A DNA stretch of 64,000 bases from Persicaria tinctoria (GCA_037127255.1 JBANSL010000005.1:59101409-59165408); one strand, 5' to 3'. Shown: positions 47,786-60,575, counted from the first letter of the stretch. Numbers and translations are program-made. Notes: a model not told the origin generated them from the sequence alone.

Positions 47786-48595
47786 CATATAATAACCCAC
47801 AAACAATGAACCAATCAACCAAAGCAATATGAGGAAAATAACCCTAAAAAACTATGAACCTATAAGAAGATCGAGTTATCAATGATTGAAAATTCGGTGA
47901 GATAATATGGATAGTGAGTAAATGGGAAAACTGATGTTGATACGATGTCTCGCCACCGGAGAGACGGAAAGCAGAAATCCACGATGGGCAATGGACGTCT
48001 CCTGGGGAAGTGTGGATCAAACGATATTCTCTTCACCTGGATGAGGGATCTTCGGAGATCACTGAAACTCATTGGCGGCCGGATGAATTGTAGGAGGGGG
48101 TGGGCGGAATTTTTCGTTAGGAATTTTTTTCTCGGTATACATAATAAATACTTTTTTTTAAATATATTGAAAGAAAACCATAAATATGGTATATTGAAAT
48201 AAAACCATAAATTATGGTATATAAATGTGATATTTTATAACAAAAATTTATACAATAATTTAATAATTTATATATGTGTACTTGATTAAGATTTTTTTAT
48301 ATGTTGAAAGAAAATTATAATATTTTTAAAGAATTTTCATTGGTAAATGAAAAGAAAATTAATAGGATTTGAAAAGTATGACAAAAAACCTCATAAATTG
48401 TTGTTTAAATATGACATTAATAGTAAAAAAAAATTCATATGACTAAAAAATTAATAGGATTTTAAAAATATATGTGTAACCAAATGAATTATCTTATGAA
48501 AATATTAAAAGAAAAATATAAAATTTTATTTAAATATAACATTTATAGTAGAAAATTTTGGTAGGAATAAAAAATAGTGCAAAAGAAAAAGGAAT
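47786..48595. other. No recognised gene; short GC-richer block then AT-rich DNA
   Basis: 47860-48120 is more balanced and open on both strands (minus frame MSFSDLRRSLIQVKRISFDP) but has no recognisable domain; it may be a 5' end of a gene fragment. 48120-48595 is very AT-rich with AAAACCATAAAT(T)ATGGTAT repeated near 48175 and 48203. Confidence 0.35.
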
Positions 48596-48940
48596 AACAC
48601 CGGTAAATTTTATAATATTAAATAATTAAATAATTAAAATAATGATTTATAATCATCTCGATTTCTAAGATTCGGGAGGTTTGGAATTTCTGTCCTCGAG
48701 CTATTGATTTACTATAAATCTTTCGAAACAAGTTCTGACATGATTTAGTTGAAAATTTAAAATATGCTTTATCCCGCTTCCATATGCGAAAATTTAAAAT
48801 AATATTTGGAGTTCTTTATTAAGTTCGGAATTGGAAATTTAAAAATCTTTTGAGTTGGGTCAGATAAGGTCAGAGAGCGGGTTTCGATATATTTGTTCAG
48901 ATATTGAAAATATCTCCTTGGACCACTTTAATTCCATTTT

Positions 48941-49010
<70 letters not shown>

Positions 49011-49645
49011 TCTCAGAGTCCGTTGGGGAGAGATTCCCTACCTTACTGCCTGCCTTACTGCCTCCCAATTGCAATTCCAGCTCACCCTTATGTTCACCCA
49101 TATGTTGAATTGGTCCCCTCTCCCTCTTTAAATTGAAGATAGACCCACAATAGCCCTCACCTAATCAGACCCAAACCCACAAAGCACCTTCCCCTCTCTC
49201 ATTTCTGTCCTCTACACAAAACCATTAGGAGAACCCCACCTTCATCCTCTCTTCCTCCTCCCCGGTTTCCGTTCGGTTTTGAGCCCCTTTTCCCCGAGGT
49301 CGATTCAACCACATACAGAACCTTTCCTTCACACATTCAGTCACAAAACCCCTATGGCTTTCTGTTTCGTCGAGCACCACCCAAGTATCATCGACGCCTT
49401 GCTTTCCCTGTTTTCGGAGCTGAGCAGCAGCACCACTCCGGCTTCCCCGACGAAGAACCAAGCCCACCTCCATCCGAGCACCACTGATCCTCCCACGCCG
49501 AGACAGACCCAGTAGCGACTGCAACAACCAGGATCCGCCGGAGAAGTCGCTTCTGGAGTCGCGAGACCCCCACATTCCCTGCGTTTCTGTTTCCGGTTGG
49601 GTAAGCCCCGAATACACCGTTTCTTACTTGAATCCGTTCTAAACG
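48596..49645 (+). repeat. Left LTR (5' part) of a Ty3, probably Tekay/Del-like, element
   Basis: This block is ~90% identical by eye to 52876-53872, which follows a polypurine site, so the pair are LTR copies. Shared landmarks are TTTTATAATATTAAATAATT, CGTCCTCGAGCTATTG, GGAGTTCTTTATTAAGTTCG and a C/T-rich leader ending ATGGCTTTCTGTTTCGTCGA. The 78-codon frame at 49279-49515 is kept in the other copy but has no domain; it is probably LTR leader. Similarity stops at ~49645, so one copy is truncated or rearranged. Confidence 0.75.
48943..49006. repeat. (CT)n microsatellite
   Basis: About thirty CT units inside the left LTR copy. The right copy has only CTCTCTCTCTC at the same place (~53232), so the expansion happened after insertion. 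Confidence 0.95.
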
Positions 49646-50615
49646 TTATATGGTATTGTGATGAGCTAAGGTGATGTCTTTTGGAACATGTTGACATTTT
49701 GATAATTTATATACTACTTGATCTTTCTTTTCTGAATCTTGATAGCATGACCTTGTTGTGTTAATGTGTTGTCAATTAGTTTAGTTCGTTGTCCTTATGA
49801 TTAAATTTCGTTATGGCCACCTTTACCATGCTGGTGTGAGCCTAATTCGTCATGTTTTATACTTACTTTTATATCATTTTCTGCATGCATTTCTTACATT
49901 TGGGCTAGAATAGTACATAATCTATGTAGTTTATGTTTATTTTACAATTATGGAATCTACACCAGTTTTTTTTTTAATTTCGGAGAAATCAAGGCAATTT
50001 ACAGAAGTTCAGAGAAAGGAGGAAAAGCTCGAAGTCAACTACAGAAAGTCCGAGGTCAAGGAGTAGTGGAACCATGACAAATCGAGTAGGAAGCAAGAAA
50101 ACCGAGTCGATACAGACTGGTCGATATGGAGTACCCTATGTCAATATCGAGTGGCTAGTCGATATTCACTAGAAAGCCCAAAATCGACTGAGGAAGAATA
50201 GATCAGGTTGATATCGACTTAAGGTAGTCGATATCGAGTTGGCCCATATCGAGTGAAGACCAGGAATCGACCCAAGAAATCTGAAGAAGAAGATGAAGGT
50301 CGATATCGAGTTAGCCTACTCGATATCGAGTTGAAAGTGGTCGACATTCACCCCTGGAGCCGAAATCGAGTAAAGGAAGAAGAAGCTGAAAGACGCAGGT
50401 CGATATCGACTTGCCGAGGTCGATATCGAGTGGTGCTCAGTAGCCGATTTCGAGCTAGTTCGAGTTCTTGTTAAGGTTCTATCCCGAGTCCAATGGAGAT
50501 ATCCACAAGATCAAATTCTATCAACATCTATCAAGTTGGAGGAGATATTTATCTACTTTAGATATAGTCCTTGTTGATTTATTTCTTTTAATCCATTATT
50601 TAATCTTTAAGTAAG

Positions 50616-50720
50616 TAGATAGATAGATATAGATATAGATATAGATATAGATATAGATATAGATATAGATATAGATATAGATATAGATATAGATATAGAT
50701 ATAGATATAGATATAGATAG
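50616..50720. repeat. (AGATAT)n microsatellite
   Basis: A long run of ATAGAT/AGATAT hexamers inside the solo LTR. The Athila LTRs at 38655 and 45548 hold only a short ATATCTATCTATATCT seed on the opposite strand. Confidence 0.95.
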
Positions 50721-50816
50721 AGTTTCTTTCTTAATTATCTAGGGAATGAAGCCTATAAATAGAGCCTTAGGGGCTGAGTTTTATTCATTCAATTTCAGAG
50801 ACAATTAGTTACATAG

Positions 50817-50819
50817 AGA

Positions 50820-50878
<59 letters not shown>
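50817..50878. repeat. (AG)n microsatellite
   Basis: About 25 AG units inside the solo LTR, at the position of a short AGAGAAAGAGAG stretch in the related LTRs. Confidence 0.95.
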
Positions 50879-50882
<4 letters not shown>

Positions 50883-51716
50883 TGGGGAGAGAAGTTGGAG
50901 AAGGCGAGAGCGGGATTTGGCTTTGATTGGTTGTAAGCTTTCTTTTAGTTTATTTAATGCAAAGTTATTCCCTTTTATTATTGATGTCTTTATTGATGAT
51001 GAAGAGCGAGTAGTCACCCAACTTCTAGGGTCGGGGTGAGCCCGACGGTAGCCATGTGAGGTGATGTGGTATATGTACAAGCTTTTGATGCAATTTATCT
51101 TCTATCCCTATGAGCATGATTCTTTTGCGAAAGTTGAAGGCGATCCTTGCTTGTGTTATTGAAGCAAAAGTGATCTTAATACAACTTGGATTAATTATGT
51201 GAAAATGGTTAGTAACAATTAGGGTTTATGCGAAAGCCTCTATCTTCCTATTTGTCAATAACGAAAGTTATTTGATGAAAAGCATGATCTTTTATGCCTT
51301 TCTGTGTTATTTTACATGGTTATCGTTGTAGTGTTGAAACCCTGATCTTGGAAGACTTTTATTTTATTGAGTTTATTTCAAAGAATTTCGGATTTTAAGT
51401 TTCTGTTAAGTCGATTTCGAGTTACACCAGTTGGTATTTTCACTCGATATCGAGCCCTAGTGGTCGATATCGACCAAAAATTGCTGCTTTCATTTTGTTT
51501 ATGCTTTTCTCTTTGTTTTCTATTTGTCTGGTTGATTTTCTGCTGAAATATGGAACTGAAAAGGCAGGCGCTGACACGTTTCTTCGTGGATCGATCCTGA
51601 CTGCCTTCTACTACAACGGGAGGAAGTCTTGTATCTATTTGCTGAGATAGGGAGTCAGTTTGATTTTATATTTATATTTATTTCATACTTGACCATCCTC
51701 CTGCAACAACACATGC

Positions 51717-52870
51717 TAATGTTTGTCGTGATAAATCTTTTATGACAATGCTGAATAAAATTTGGATATTATGATTATGTGAATTATGTGTTCATGAAAA
51801 ACCCCTATTGTGACTGGTTCTACTTGTATTGCGATATTGATATGTGATCGTAAGATTTGATGTGTACTGATGTACTAACTCCATGACACCTAACCCATTG
51901 ATCTCTTGACATGTGTGCTTGCGTGTTAAGGTATGAGAATTCGACTATTCACTTGTGATGCCTTCAATATGATGTAGATATACTTTATGACTCGTGACAT
52001 GAGACTGAGATTTTGTTGTTGTTTTTGACGTGTTTTGAAATAATGGTATGATTTATGTTATGGGTAAACATGTTATGCGGATACGATGCCGATTGGTTGA
52101 GATTATCATGATTGATGTTGAGGATTGCCATATGAGAGGTGGCTGATGATGTTATGATTTGATGGGTTGGTTTACTTTTGTTCATGTTGAGTTGAGAATG
52201 ATGATGGAATGATTCTGGAAACTAGGAAGAGAATATGGGATTAGCCCTTAGAGGTGGATGATTCCACCTTCTGGCCTCTGAATTTGGTTGATGGTTATGC
52301 GAGAAACTGATTTGGTTGTTGGAAGATTTTGACGAAATCTTGATTTGAAAGGATTTGACTTATTTTGGTGTAAAGTTGCTTGATTAAATGTTGGATTTGA
52401 AGATTTGAATGGTTTCGAAAAGGATTAGCTTAGATTTGTAAGGAATAAACGTTACTGAGAATTTTAACGATTTTGAGGCTAATCTTTTTCAATTGCGGAA
52501 TCCCTTTTGAAACTTTTCAAACCGGGCTTATATTATAACGTCTCACGAAGTGGATACAAACATTTTATAGGGGCGCATATAGAATGCTTGCTAAGACCTA
52601 GTAGGGGCGCTATAGTTGCTTTCGAGTTATGATATAACCAAAAAGTCAAGGTAAGGGTGTAGTAAGGGCCCATATCGCATACTTGCTAGTTGCTACGACC
52701 AATTGAGAATATTATGATCACGTCGAGAGTACTGTGAGGACCTCATATGGGCCCTTATGAGGTACTTACGGGGCCAATGACATGATCCTTGGACTCACTA
52801 ATTTCAAACTTCATCCCCTTGTTTTAGAATGATTTTAGTCTCGGGGACGAGACTTGTTGTTAGAGGTGGA
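51717..52870 (+). mobile_element. Internal remnant and polypurine site of the Tekay/Del-like element
   Basis: No open frame of note. 52530-52800 carries repeated GGGGCGC(A/T)TATAG and GGGCCCATAT words. The end reads TTTTAGTCTCGGGGACGAGA then GTTAGAGGTGGA, the conserved C-terminal code plus polypurine tract that precedes the 3' LTR in chromovirus-type Ty3 elements. The gag-pol coding region is gone. Confidence 0.6.
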
Positions 52871-54127
52871 TGAATGTAAAGATCGGGAAATTTTATAATA
52901 TTAAATAATTAAAATAATGATTTATAATTATCTCGATTTCTAAGATTGGGGAGGTTTGGAATTTCCGTCCTCGAGCTATTGGTTTACTCTAAATCCTTCG
53001 AAACGAGTTCCGACATGATTTAGTTGAAAATTTAAAATATGATTTATCCCGCTTTCATATGCAAAAATTCAAAATAATATTTGGAGTTCTTTATTAAGTT
53101 CGGAATTGGAAATTTGAAAATCTTTTGAGTTCGGTCGGATAAGGTCAAAGAGCGGGTTTCGAGATATATGTTCGGATATTCAAAATATCTCCTTGGACTA
53201 CTTTAATTCCGTTTTTATTTTCTCTTTTCTGTTCTCTCTCTCTCTCAGAGTCCGTTGGGGAGAGATTCTCTACCTTACTGCCATCCAATTGCAATTCTAG
53301 CTCACCCTTATGTTCACCCATATGTTGAATTGGTCCCCTCTCCCTCTTTAAATTGAAGATAGACCCATAGTAGCCCTCACCATATTAAACCCAAACCCAC
53401 AAAGCACCTTCCCCTCTCTCATTTTTGTCCTCTACAGGAAACCATTAGGAGAAACCCACCTTCATCCTCTCTTCCTCCTCCCCAATTTCCGTTCCGTTTT
53501 GAGCCCCTTTTCCCCGAGGTCAATTCAACCACATACAGAACCTTTCCTTCACACATTCAGTCGCAAAACCCCCATGGCTTTCTGTTTCGTCGAGCACCAC
53601 CCAAGTATCATCGACGCCTTGTTTTCCCTGCTTTCGGAGCTGAGCAGCAGCACCACTCCGGCTTCCCCGACGAAGAACCGAGCCCACCTCCATCCGAGTA
53701 CCGCTGATCCTCCGACGCCGAGACGGACCCAGTAGCGTCTGCAACAACCAGGATTCGCCGGAGAAGTCGCTTCTAGAGCCGCGAGACCCCCACATTCCCT
53801 GCGTTTCCATTTCCGTTTCCGGTTAGGTGAGCCCCGAATACACCGTTTCCAACTTGAATTCTCTATAAACGTGTGCCTCAATGAACTTCCCTTTCTGTCC
53901 TAGTGCATTCCGACGTCACACCGCCCCCAACGAAGATCGATTCGACTCTGGCGAATGTTCCCGACGAGCACCTAGGATTCTCGGTAATCCTTCTCTCTCT
54001 CCCTCCTCCCTTGCCGCGTTATCGTTATATTTGTATGGGTAGGGAAGGACCCAAGGGTGGGCTGGTATATGCTACAGGCCATCCCGTTTCAAAATTAATA
54101 TAGGTAATATAGAAGAACTACTAATCA

Positions 54128-55616
54128 TAGAGCTGGCAAAATCTGACCCGACCCGAAAACCCGACCCGACTCACCCGAACCCGACCGGGACCCGAAAATC
54201 TAGAGTCATTCATAACCCGAACCCAAGACCGAACCCGACTCAAACCTGATCCGACTCGAAACAGACCCGAACACAGATAAACCCGACCCGACCTAAACCC
54301 GACCCGACTCTGAACCCGACCTGACTTTGAACCCGACCCGACTCTCAACCTGACCCGACCCGAATTGAAATGGTTATTTAACATCAATATTTTAATACTT
54401 GAATGTTAATTTATTTTTTTTAACACAAGTTTATGATTATACTTTAACATATAAAACAACAATTTTTTTGTTAATTGTTATCATATGAATAAGAACCCAA
54501 GTAAAATTAATAGATAAGCAGATAAGTCAATAAGCCAAGTAAGTCAACCACCATAGATAAGCGGAAAGAATTATTTATATCCAAATCAATAATTTTGTAG
54601 TTGTTATTTTATTTTTATGTATATTATTATATTTTGATAGAATTAATTATTTATATCTAGATTTGTTAAAAAAACTTATAATAATAATGAAAAAAAACTA
54701 ACGTGCCAAAAGCTAAAAATGAAATGGGCATTGAAAATGATATGGGCCAATGATATAGTCAAACCACAAATAAGTCAATTTGCAACTTGCTAGTTAAAAT
54801 AAGGTTAAAACCTAAATGTACAATTAATTTGATTTAATTATAACACCGATCAATTGGTTTAAATGTTTAAAAAAGGACGATGTTGCCGAATATCGAATTT
54901 CCGATTATGACTTTTTGAAAAATCGATCGACAACCGATGAGTCAATAACAATGAGTTTATTCAACCGAGTTGAAATTACATATTCAAGTATTCAACCGAC
55001 TCAAAATCATATTTTAAGTAAATTACATATTTAAGTATTCAACCGAGTTAAAATCATTTATTTTAAGTAAATTACATATTTAAGTATTCAACCGAGTCAA
55101 AATCAACATAATTATCCAAATTTCAAACGCGTCGAATATGATTTGACCGAAAACTCAAACCAACTATACCGATATACCCACTTTGATTCGAAACTCAAAT
55201 GAGACCGACCCGCCTCTTGACCCGAAACCCGAACGAGACCGACCCGCTTTGACCCGAACCCGAATGGGCATGACCCTACTTAACCCGAAACCCGACCAAT
55301 CTAAAATTCATTATGACCGAACCCGACCCGACCAATGTCCGACCCGACCAATACCCTGTAACACCCCCGTCCCACATCAGATATCATAAGGATGTTGGGA
55401 GTGATTTATAAGTGATTCAAGCCCTACCCATGTCATAAGAGCTCTTCCTTTTCAGGCTCCAAGTGAGGACAATGGACCTGAGAGGGCTAGGTGGCATGGG
55501 CTGGCGCCTCTTGAGACCCCGGGTCTTACATACCCGACCATTAATTTTACCCAAATCGACCCGACCCGAGCAAGCCTGACCCGAACCCGACCCGAACGAC
55601 CGACTTGCCAGCTCTA
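54128..55616. mobile_element. Non-autonomous hAT element rich in GACCCGACCCG, TSD ACTAATCA
   Basis: Inverted ends TAGAGCTGGCAA (12 bp, perfect) lie inside a perfect 8-bp duplication ACTAATCA (54120-54127 and 55617-55624). Both arms are filled with ACCCGACCCGA words in opposite sense to the centre. The middle is AT-rich, with a repeated AAGTATTCAACCGAGT(T/C)AAA unit near 54990-55100. There is no transposase. Confidence 0.93.
55357..55530. mobile_element. 174-bp solo TRIM-type LTR, TSD TACCC
   Basis: Starts TGTAACACCCCC and ends CCCGGGTCTTACA. It is flanked by a perfect 5-bp duplication TACCC (55352-55356 and 55531-55535) inside the hAT element. Size, TG..CA ends and the TSD fit a terminal-repeat retrotransposon in miniature. 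It is not Cassandra-like, since no 5S rRNA sequence is visible. Confidence 0.88.
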
Positions 55617-55627
55617 ACTAATCAGAT

Positions 55628-55702
55628 TGGTTGATTAGCACAATTGGTAAGGAGCCTTGGAAAGGGGAATGGAGACCCGGGTTCGAATCTCGCCTGCACA
55701 TA
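55628..55702 (+). other. tRNA-derived (SINE-like) sequence
   Basis: A box-like TTAGCACAATTGG and B box GGGTTCGAATCTC, ~45 bases apart as in tRNA promoters, are followed by a T-rich tail (55706-55735). The flanks do not form an acceptor stem, so it is a SINE head or tRNA relic rather than a tRNA. Confidence 0.45.
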
Positions 55703-58689
55703 TAGTTCTTTTCTCCTTTTTTTTCTTTCTTTCTAACAGTTACAGAGTACGACTTATCTTTCTTTTTTTGTCTTTTGTCTTTCTTCGAGTGCCATCATTC
55801 TCTGTTTTTTTGGTCTCTTTTCTTACTCCTAATTTTTTCCTTTTTTTGTCTATCATTTTACTCTTAATTTTTTTTATTTCTAATTTAATTTAAATATAGA
55901 TAAATAATTAGTTTTAATTTTTCACTCAATAAATTTAGTGATAAATAGGGAATTTTTCTAAAATTATATGCAAATCCAGTCTACCCAAGATTTTAATCCT
56001 AGTTCCGTGCCTGAGTATGGGTGTGGTCGGAATCGGGGCTCAGTTGGAGAGTTAGAATCTCAGGCCGAGAGGAGTCGCCGCCGGAATCTGGGCTCACCTC
56101 TTCCTCTTCATCGTTCCGTGGTGAATCCCAGAGCTCTGTTCTAAGTTTTGGAAGGAGATAAGCGTGGGCCCCATCATTCTATTTTATTCCATCTCCCTTT
56201 CTGTTGAGAGTGGGTCGGACCGGATCCAAGTTCTTCGGGTTATATCACTTTCAATTCGGGTCTCCTTTTATCAGATTGTGTATGGGCTTCCGGGTCTTTC
56301 CTTTTCTTTACCTTTGGTCCGAGTCTCTTTAGATTTGGGGAATGTTGGATCCGGGTTGGGCTTCAGGGGATCCGGGTCTCTTCTTCTTTCCTTTCTTTTG
56401 GGCGGGTCTGGGTCATCAAACATGGGCTTGAGTTGGGCTGTTTGCTCGGGCCTTTTATGTGAGTTTAAATTGTTAAGTTGTTGCTATGGTTATTTTATTT
56501 TAAGAGGTTATTATTGTTATGTTATTATATGTGATATGGTTTTATATTATGTTAAATGTATTTTCTGTTGCTTGTTTTGGGAAATATTTTTTCCGGAATT
56601 TTATATATTATAAAGTTATTTTGGAAAGTGATATTATTTGAATATGTGTTGTGAGATATTTTTAAATATGTGAATTTAGGAATTTGTAAAATGAATTATT
56701 GATTTGGATTTATTATTCGGATTTGTAAAGAAGATTTAATTTTGATATCTTATTTAACTAACTATTGTTTGGGAAATTATTTAAAAAAAGAGACTTTCAG
56801 GTTTTCAGAAATGTCTTTACGGATTTGTGTTTGGAAAACTAAAATGTCAGGATCATTTGAATAATATGATTTTGGGAGTTTGGTTAAGGATTTAAATGAT
56901 TAATGTCGGGATTTGACCAAGTATGATTGAGAAATTGTTTTTAATACGAGTTGACTTAACTTGAGATTTAAGAGTTTGAAAAACTTTGGAAAATGAGTTT
57001 TGAAATATTATTTTAATATTCAATATTAAAGAAGAGATTTAACGGAACTTGAACTATTTGATCTTGAGCTTGAAGTTATGTTAAAAGTTTCATTTCAAAC
57101 GTTGGGATTTTGTCTTGGCTTGATGATGTTGGTTTTGAGAAGGAAATTGGAAGAATGATTTTGGTTGATGTTGATCATATCGGAAAGGTTTTGGAAAACG
57201 GTTTTACTATCGGTTGGTTTTGAGTATGTTGAGAACTTGGGTTTCGTGCATATGAATGTTGGTCCGGTAGCTTATGGCAATGGTTTGATGATAGGTGTGT
57301 ATTGCTTTTGGATTGCTTTGGACTTGCATATGGGCCCTTGCTTGTGTTATCTTGTTGTTCTGCATCTTCAGGTAAGTATCCTACGAGACTTACTCAGTAA
57401 CCTGGACTTCCTGCCTGATGTGTCATGTGATGTGTAGTTTTTTTTGCATATTAAAGCATGCCATGTAGTATCATGCTAGGATTGCGTTGAACTGAGCATG
57501 TGGTTACAATGTGTGTTTGAAACAGAACGGTCGTTATCTGTGATAGTCCTAGAGTCTTTGCTAGGGTCATAGGGTAGCCAAGCCTCATCGGGTGCCTTAA
57601 GTCAATTGAGGTAATATGAGCTTGTTACTATAGCCCAGCACCATCGGGCAAGTGGTGTATGATGTTGTGCTTGGTTGTGTTGTTGAGCATGCTATTATTC
57701 CGTGCACCACCACGAGGCAATGGGTACCGTACTGGCCAGGTCCGCTCATGAAAAAGGGGGCGGAGTAGGAGAGGGATATACCATTTGGCATTGTCTTGGG
57801 CCCTTTATAATTTTATGCATATTATTATATTTGTCAAGCATGCTTATGTGATTTAAATCTCGTACTGCATTAGTCATCCTTTATTTAGGTATAGGCATGT
57901 TATATGGCCTCAGCGCGGTCAGAGGACCCGCGGGCGATTACCGGGCCTGACTTCGTGGATTGTGTTAGGTACCGCTCCTTGTTTCCTCCTTGCTTCTATG
58001 ACGGGGAATCCTTTGGTGAATCGAAGAACCTGGCTAATTCTCTAATCACCCGGCTTTGTCGTGGCGCCTTATATTTTAATTTTACTTTCGCCTTGCTTCC
58101 GTTGAAATGAATTTCACGAGTTAGTCCCTAGGACAGGTTAAGGGTACCCAACGACCCTATGATGCTTTTAGGGTTTGAAATCCCTCTTTATTATTGACCT
58201 TAAAATTGAATTTGAAACATCGACCCGTACATGGATTGCAAGATCCGAACAAGGGGTTTCATCCATTGAAACATAACCCGGAAATCATAATTCTGGGCCG
58301 TTATATATATATATAGGGTCGGGTTCAGGTGCGAAGGCTCGAAGGCTCGAACCGGTGAGAAGGAAAAAAAGGGATGTGATTGGCTGAAAACGTCACCCTC
58401 CACGTGCTTCCTTTTTCCACCCACTCACATTTAGCGAGTTGCCACACGCACCTTTAATAAATATCTTTCCCTTTTTCTCCTATTCTCCGAATCTACGAAT
58501 TTGCCAAATCCTCTATCCAAATCTCTTCTTCAAAATTGTCGAAGACAATCGAAGCATCCAAAAACACCAGATCTGGTAGATTTTAGGCAATCAAAGCACA
58601 AAAATTTGCTCATCTTCTCGGTTTCAAAAACCAAATAATCTAAATCCTGGCTATTTGCTCCAACTTTAAAAACGGAGAAAGGTAAAACC

Positions 58690-59473
58690 CTAATAATTAT
58701 TCTATGTTCTGCTAATTTTTAATTTTATTACTTATTTATTAGGTTATATTTCAAAACACGTATCTCTTAGTTATTTTATGAATGAATTTCTTGAACGGAT
58801 TATTTTTATTTCATGAACGAATTTCATGAACGAATTCCCTAGTTATTTCCAATCCTTGAATTCCCTACTATTTTGCATATTCATTTAACAACTACCTCTT
58901 ATATACGTTGAACCACTTCGAGTTGTGTATGCTGAACCAATGTTATTATACATATTCCCTTAACAATCACTTCTTATATATGCTGAACCACTTCGAGTTA
59001 TATAGGCTGAACCACTACTTTGAGTTATGTATGTGAAGCCTAAACTCATAGAAATATTATTTGAACCACTAAGAATTATGATTGTTGAAGCATTGCTGTC
59101 ATATGAGTTTAACTCATATCTAAACAGATTTTTGTCTCTAGTTAATCATATTTTTAAGACATTGTTCATCATCGTTTAGAGACATTGGTTCATCAATTTC
59201 TTACAGATTTTTGTCTCTAGTTTATCATATTTCTAAGAATTATGATTGTTGTGCCATTGCTATCATATGAGTTGAACTATTGTTTGATATGTTGAACCAT
59301 TATTTGATTTGTATGTTGAACCTCTACTTTCTCTCTATCTCTTAATCCATTTTTTGTGTGATTTTGTTTTATATGTTGAACCATTGTTTGATATATATGT
59401 TGAACAACTTCTTCCTTTTATCTCTTAATCCCTTTTTTGTGTGACTCTTAAAAAAGATACATTTTGTATTATA
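58690..59473. repeat. TTGAACCA motif field
   Basis: AT-rich DNA with words such as TATGTTGAACCATT and GCTGAACCACTTCGAGTTAT recurring. A block TTTGTCTCTAGTT(T/A)ATCATATTT is duplicated near 59131 and 59207. No gene is seen. Confidence 0.6.
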
Positions 59474-59481
59474 ACTCCAGC

Positions 59482-60575
59482 CAGTGGCGGTCGCAGAATC
59501 CTACGAAAGGTGGGGCGAAATTTTCTAGTGTGGACTAAGACATTGGCCTTAAATAAAATTCTTTACCTAAGCTATGATTTTCAACTTAGCATTGGATTAT
59601 AGAAAAGTAGGCTTACATTTGCTTACATTTGCTTTGTTGCTATGATAGTTGTTTCTCGTCATTCATTGAAAATTCAGGCATTTGTCATATTTAAGAGTGT
59701 AAACTTATCGAAATTCAATCATGTTAAATTCAAATCTTTTGCATATTAGATGGGATTGTAAACTCACCAACTTTATAATATCTTTTCGTTCCCAAAGACA
59801 TGATAGAAAATGTGATTTGAATATGTAGGTTACGAAAATACAAATATTGCATAAAGCTTCACAAATTCAATTCATAAATTTCATTCTCAAAATCACATAC
59901 ACAGTAATTAAAACACAAAATTTATTCTCAAAATCAAAACTCTAATGAAAATTTCACAAAATTTATTTTCATAATCAAATTATAATTTCACCAATTTTAT
60001 GGGGTTTAATTAGTTTATAGCTAGATAATTTGTATATAGTAGGGAGGTCGAGAAGTGGGAACATAATTAAATAAGGGGTAGAAACATAGAGAGTAGGTGC
60101 AAGTTGAACAAAGAATTAAAAAAACTTTTTTGAGGGAGGCGAAATTTTTTTAAAAAAAAAAAGAGGCTAATTTCACCAAATTTATGGGGTTTAATTAGTT
60201 ATAGCTAGATAATTTGTATATAATAGGAAAGTCGGGAAGTGGGAATATAATTAAATAAGGGGTAGAAACAACGAAAGTGGGATGTAAGTTGAACAAATAA
60301 TAAAAAAGTTATTTTTAGGGAGGTGAAATTTGTTTTAAAAAATGAGGCTATTGGGACTTGAACCCCCAACCTTTGGTTTAATGTTAGATTCCTTCCTTCA
60401 CACCAACCAACTAAGCTAAGTAGACTAATTGATTCTATATTCATCCTAGTTTTACTTATTACAACACTTCTATATATATATAATTTTTTTAAAATTTTTT
60501 TTTCCAAACCCCGGGACATGTGGGTCGAAGGGTGGGGCGGCCGCGTACGCCCGCCCCACCCTGTGGCCGCCCCTG
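59482..60575. mobile_element. Non-autonomous hAT element, TSD ACTCCAGC
   Basis: Ends CAGTGGCGGTCGCAG and (reverse complement) CAGGGGCGGCCACAG lie within a perfect 8-bp duplication ACTCCAGC (59474-59481 and 60576-60583). A ~180-bp interior unit containing TATGGGGTTTAATTAGTT is tandemly duplicated (59993-60172 and 60173-60345). A tRNA-like sequence follows. There is no transposase. Confidence 0.93.
60346..60425 (-). other. tRNA-like sequence inside the hAT element
   Basis: Minus strand shows A-box-like TTAGCTTAGTTGG and B box GGGTTCAAGTCCC. The spacing is tRNA-like with a slightly long variable region; the acceptor arm does not pair well. It is likely a relic or a Pol III-type internal promoter retained in the element. 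Confidence 0.45.

Larger units (their letters stand above)
49832..51711 (+). mobile_element. Solo LTR of an Athila-like element, TSD CATGC
   Basis: Starts TGGTGTGAGCC, ends CTGCAACAACA, and is flanked by a perfect 5-bp duplication CATGC (49827-49831 and 51712-51716). It is a diverged relative of the Athila LTR at 44416-46521 in the opposite orientation, sharing TTTGGGCTAGAATAGTACAT-like, GAAGAGCGAGTAGTC and AACGAAAGTTAT words. The short motif here is GTCGATATCGAGT in place of GATCTCGAG. It carries two expanded microsatellites and no internal coding DNA. Confidence 0.9.
52871..58303 (+). repeat. Right LTR of the Tekay/Del-like element with nested insertions (extent inferred)
   Basis: The start is after the polypurine site (GTGGA|TGAATGTAAAGATCGGG). 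To 53872 it matches the left copy. Beyond the nested hAT, 55640-58303 holds sequence of the kind found in long Tekay LTRs: a GGGTAGCCAAGCCTCATCGG block (57568), GTACCGTACTGGCCAGG (57726), GAGGACCCGCGGGCG (57921), and an end ATTCTGGGCCGTTA. Subtracting insertions gives ~3.9 kb, plausible for that lineage. The right boundary and the unity of the stretch are inference. Open frames here (56164-56613, 57165-57437) show no domains. Confidence 0.45.

Noticed and set aside
48855..49136. Ser-Leu repeat open frames
   Set aside because: They are translations of the (CT)n microsatellite in the left LTR copy.
55183..55389. 68-codon frame rich in PDPKPERD
   Set aside because: It is a translation of ACCCGA repeats of the hAT element.
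55357..55530. Cassandra-type TRIM with 5S rRNA domain
   Set aside because: The LTR ends are similar in style but no 5S rRNA-like internal sequence can be seen.
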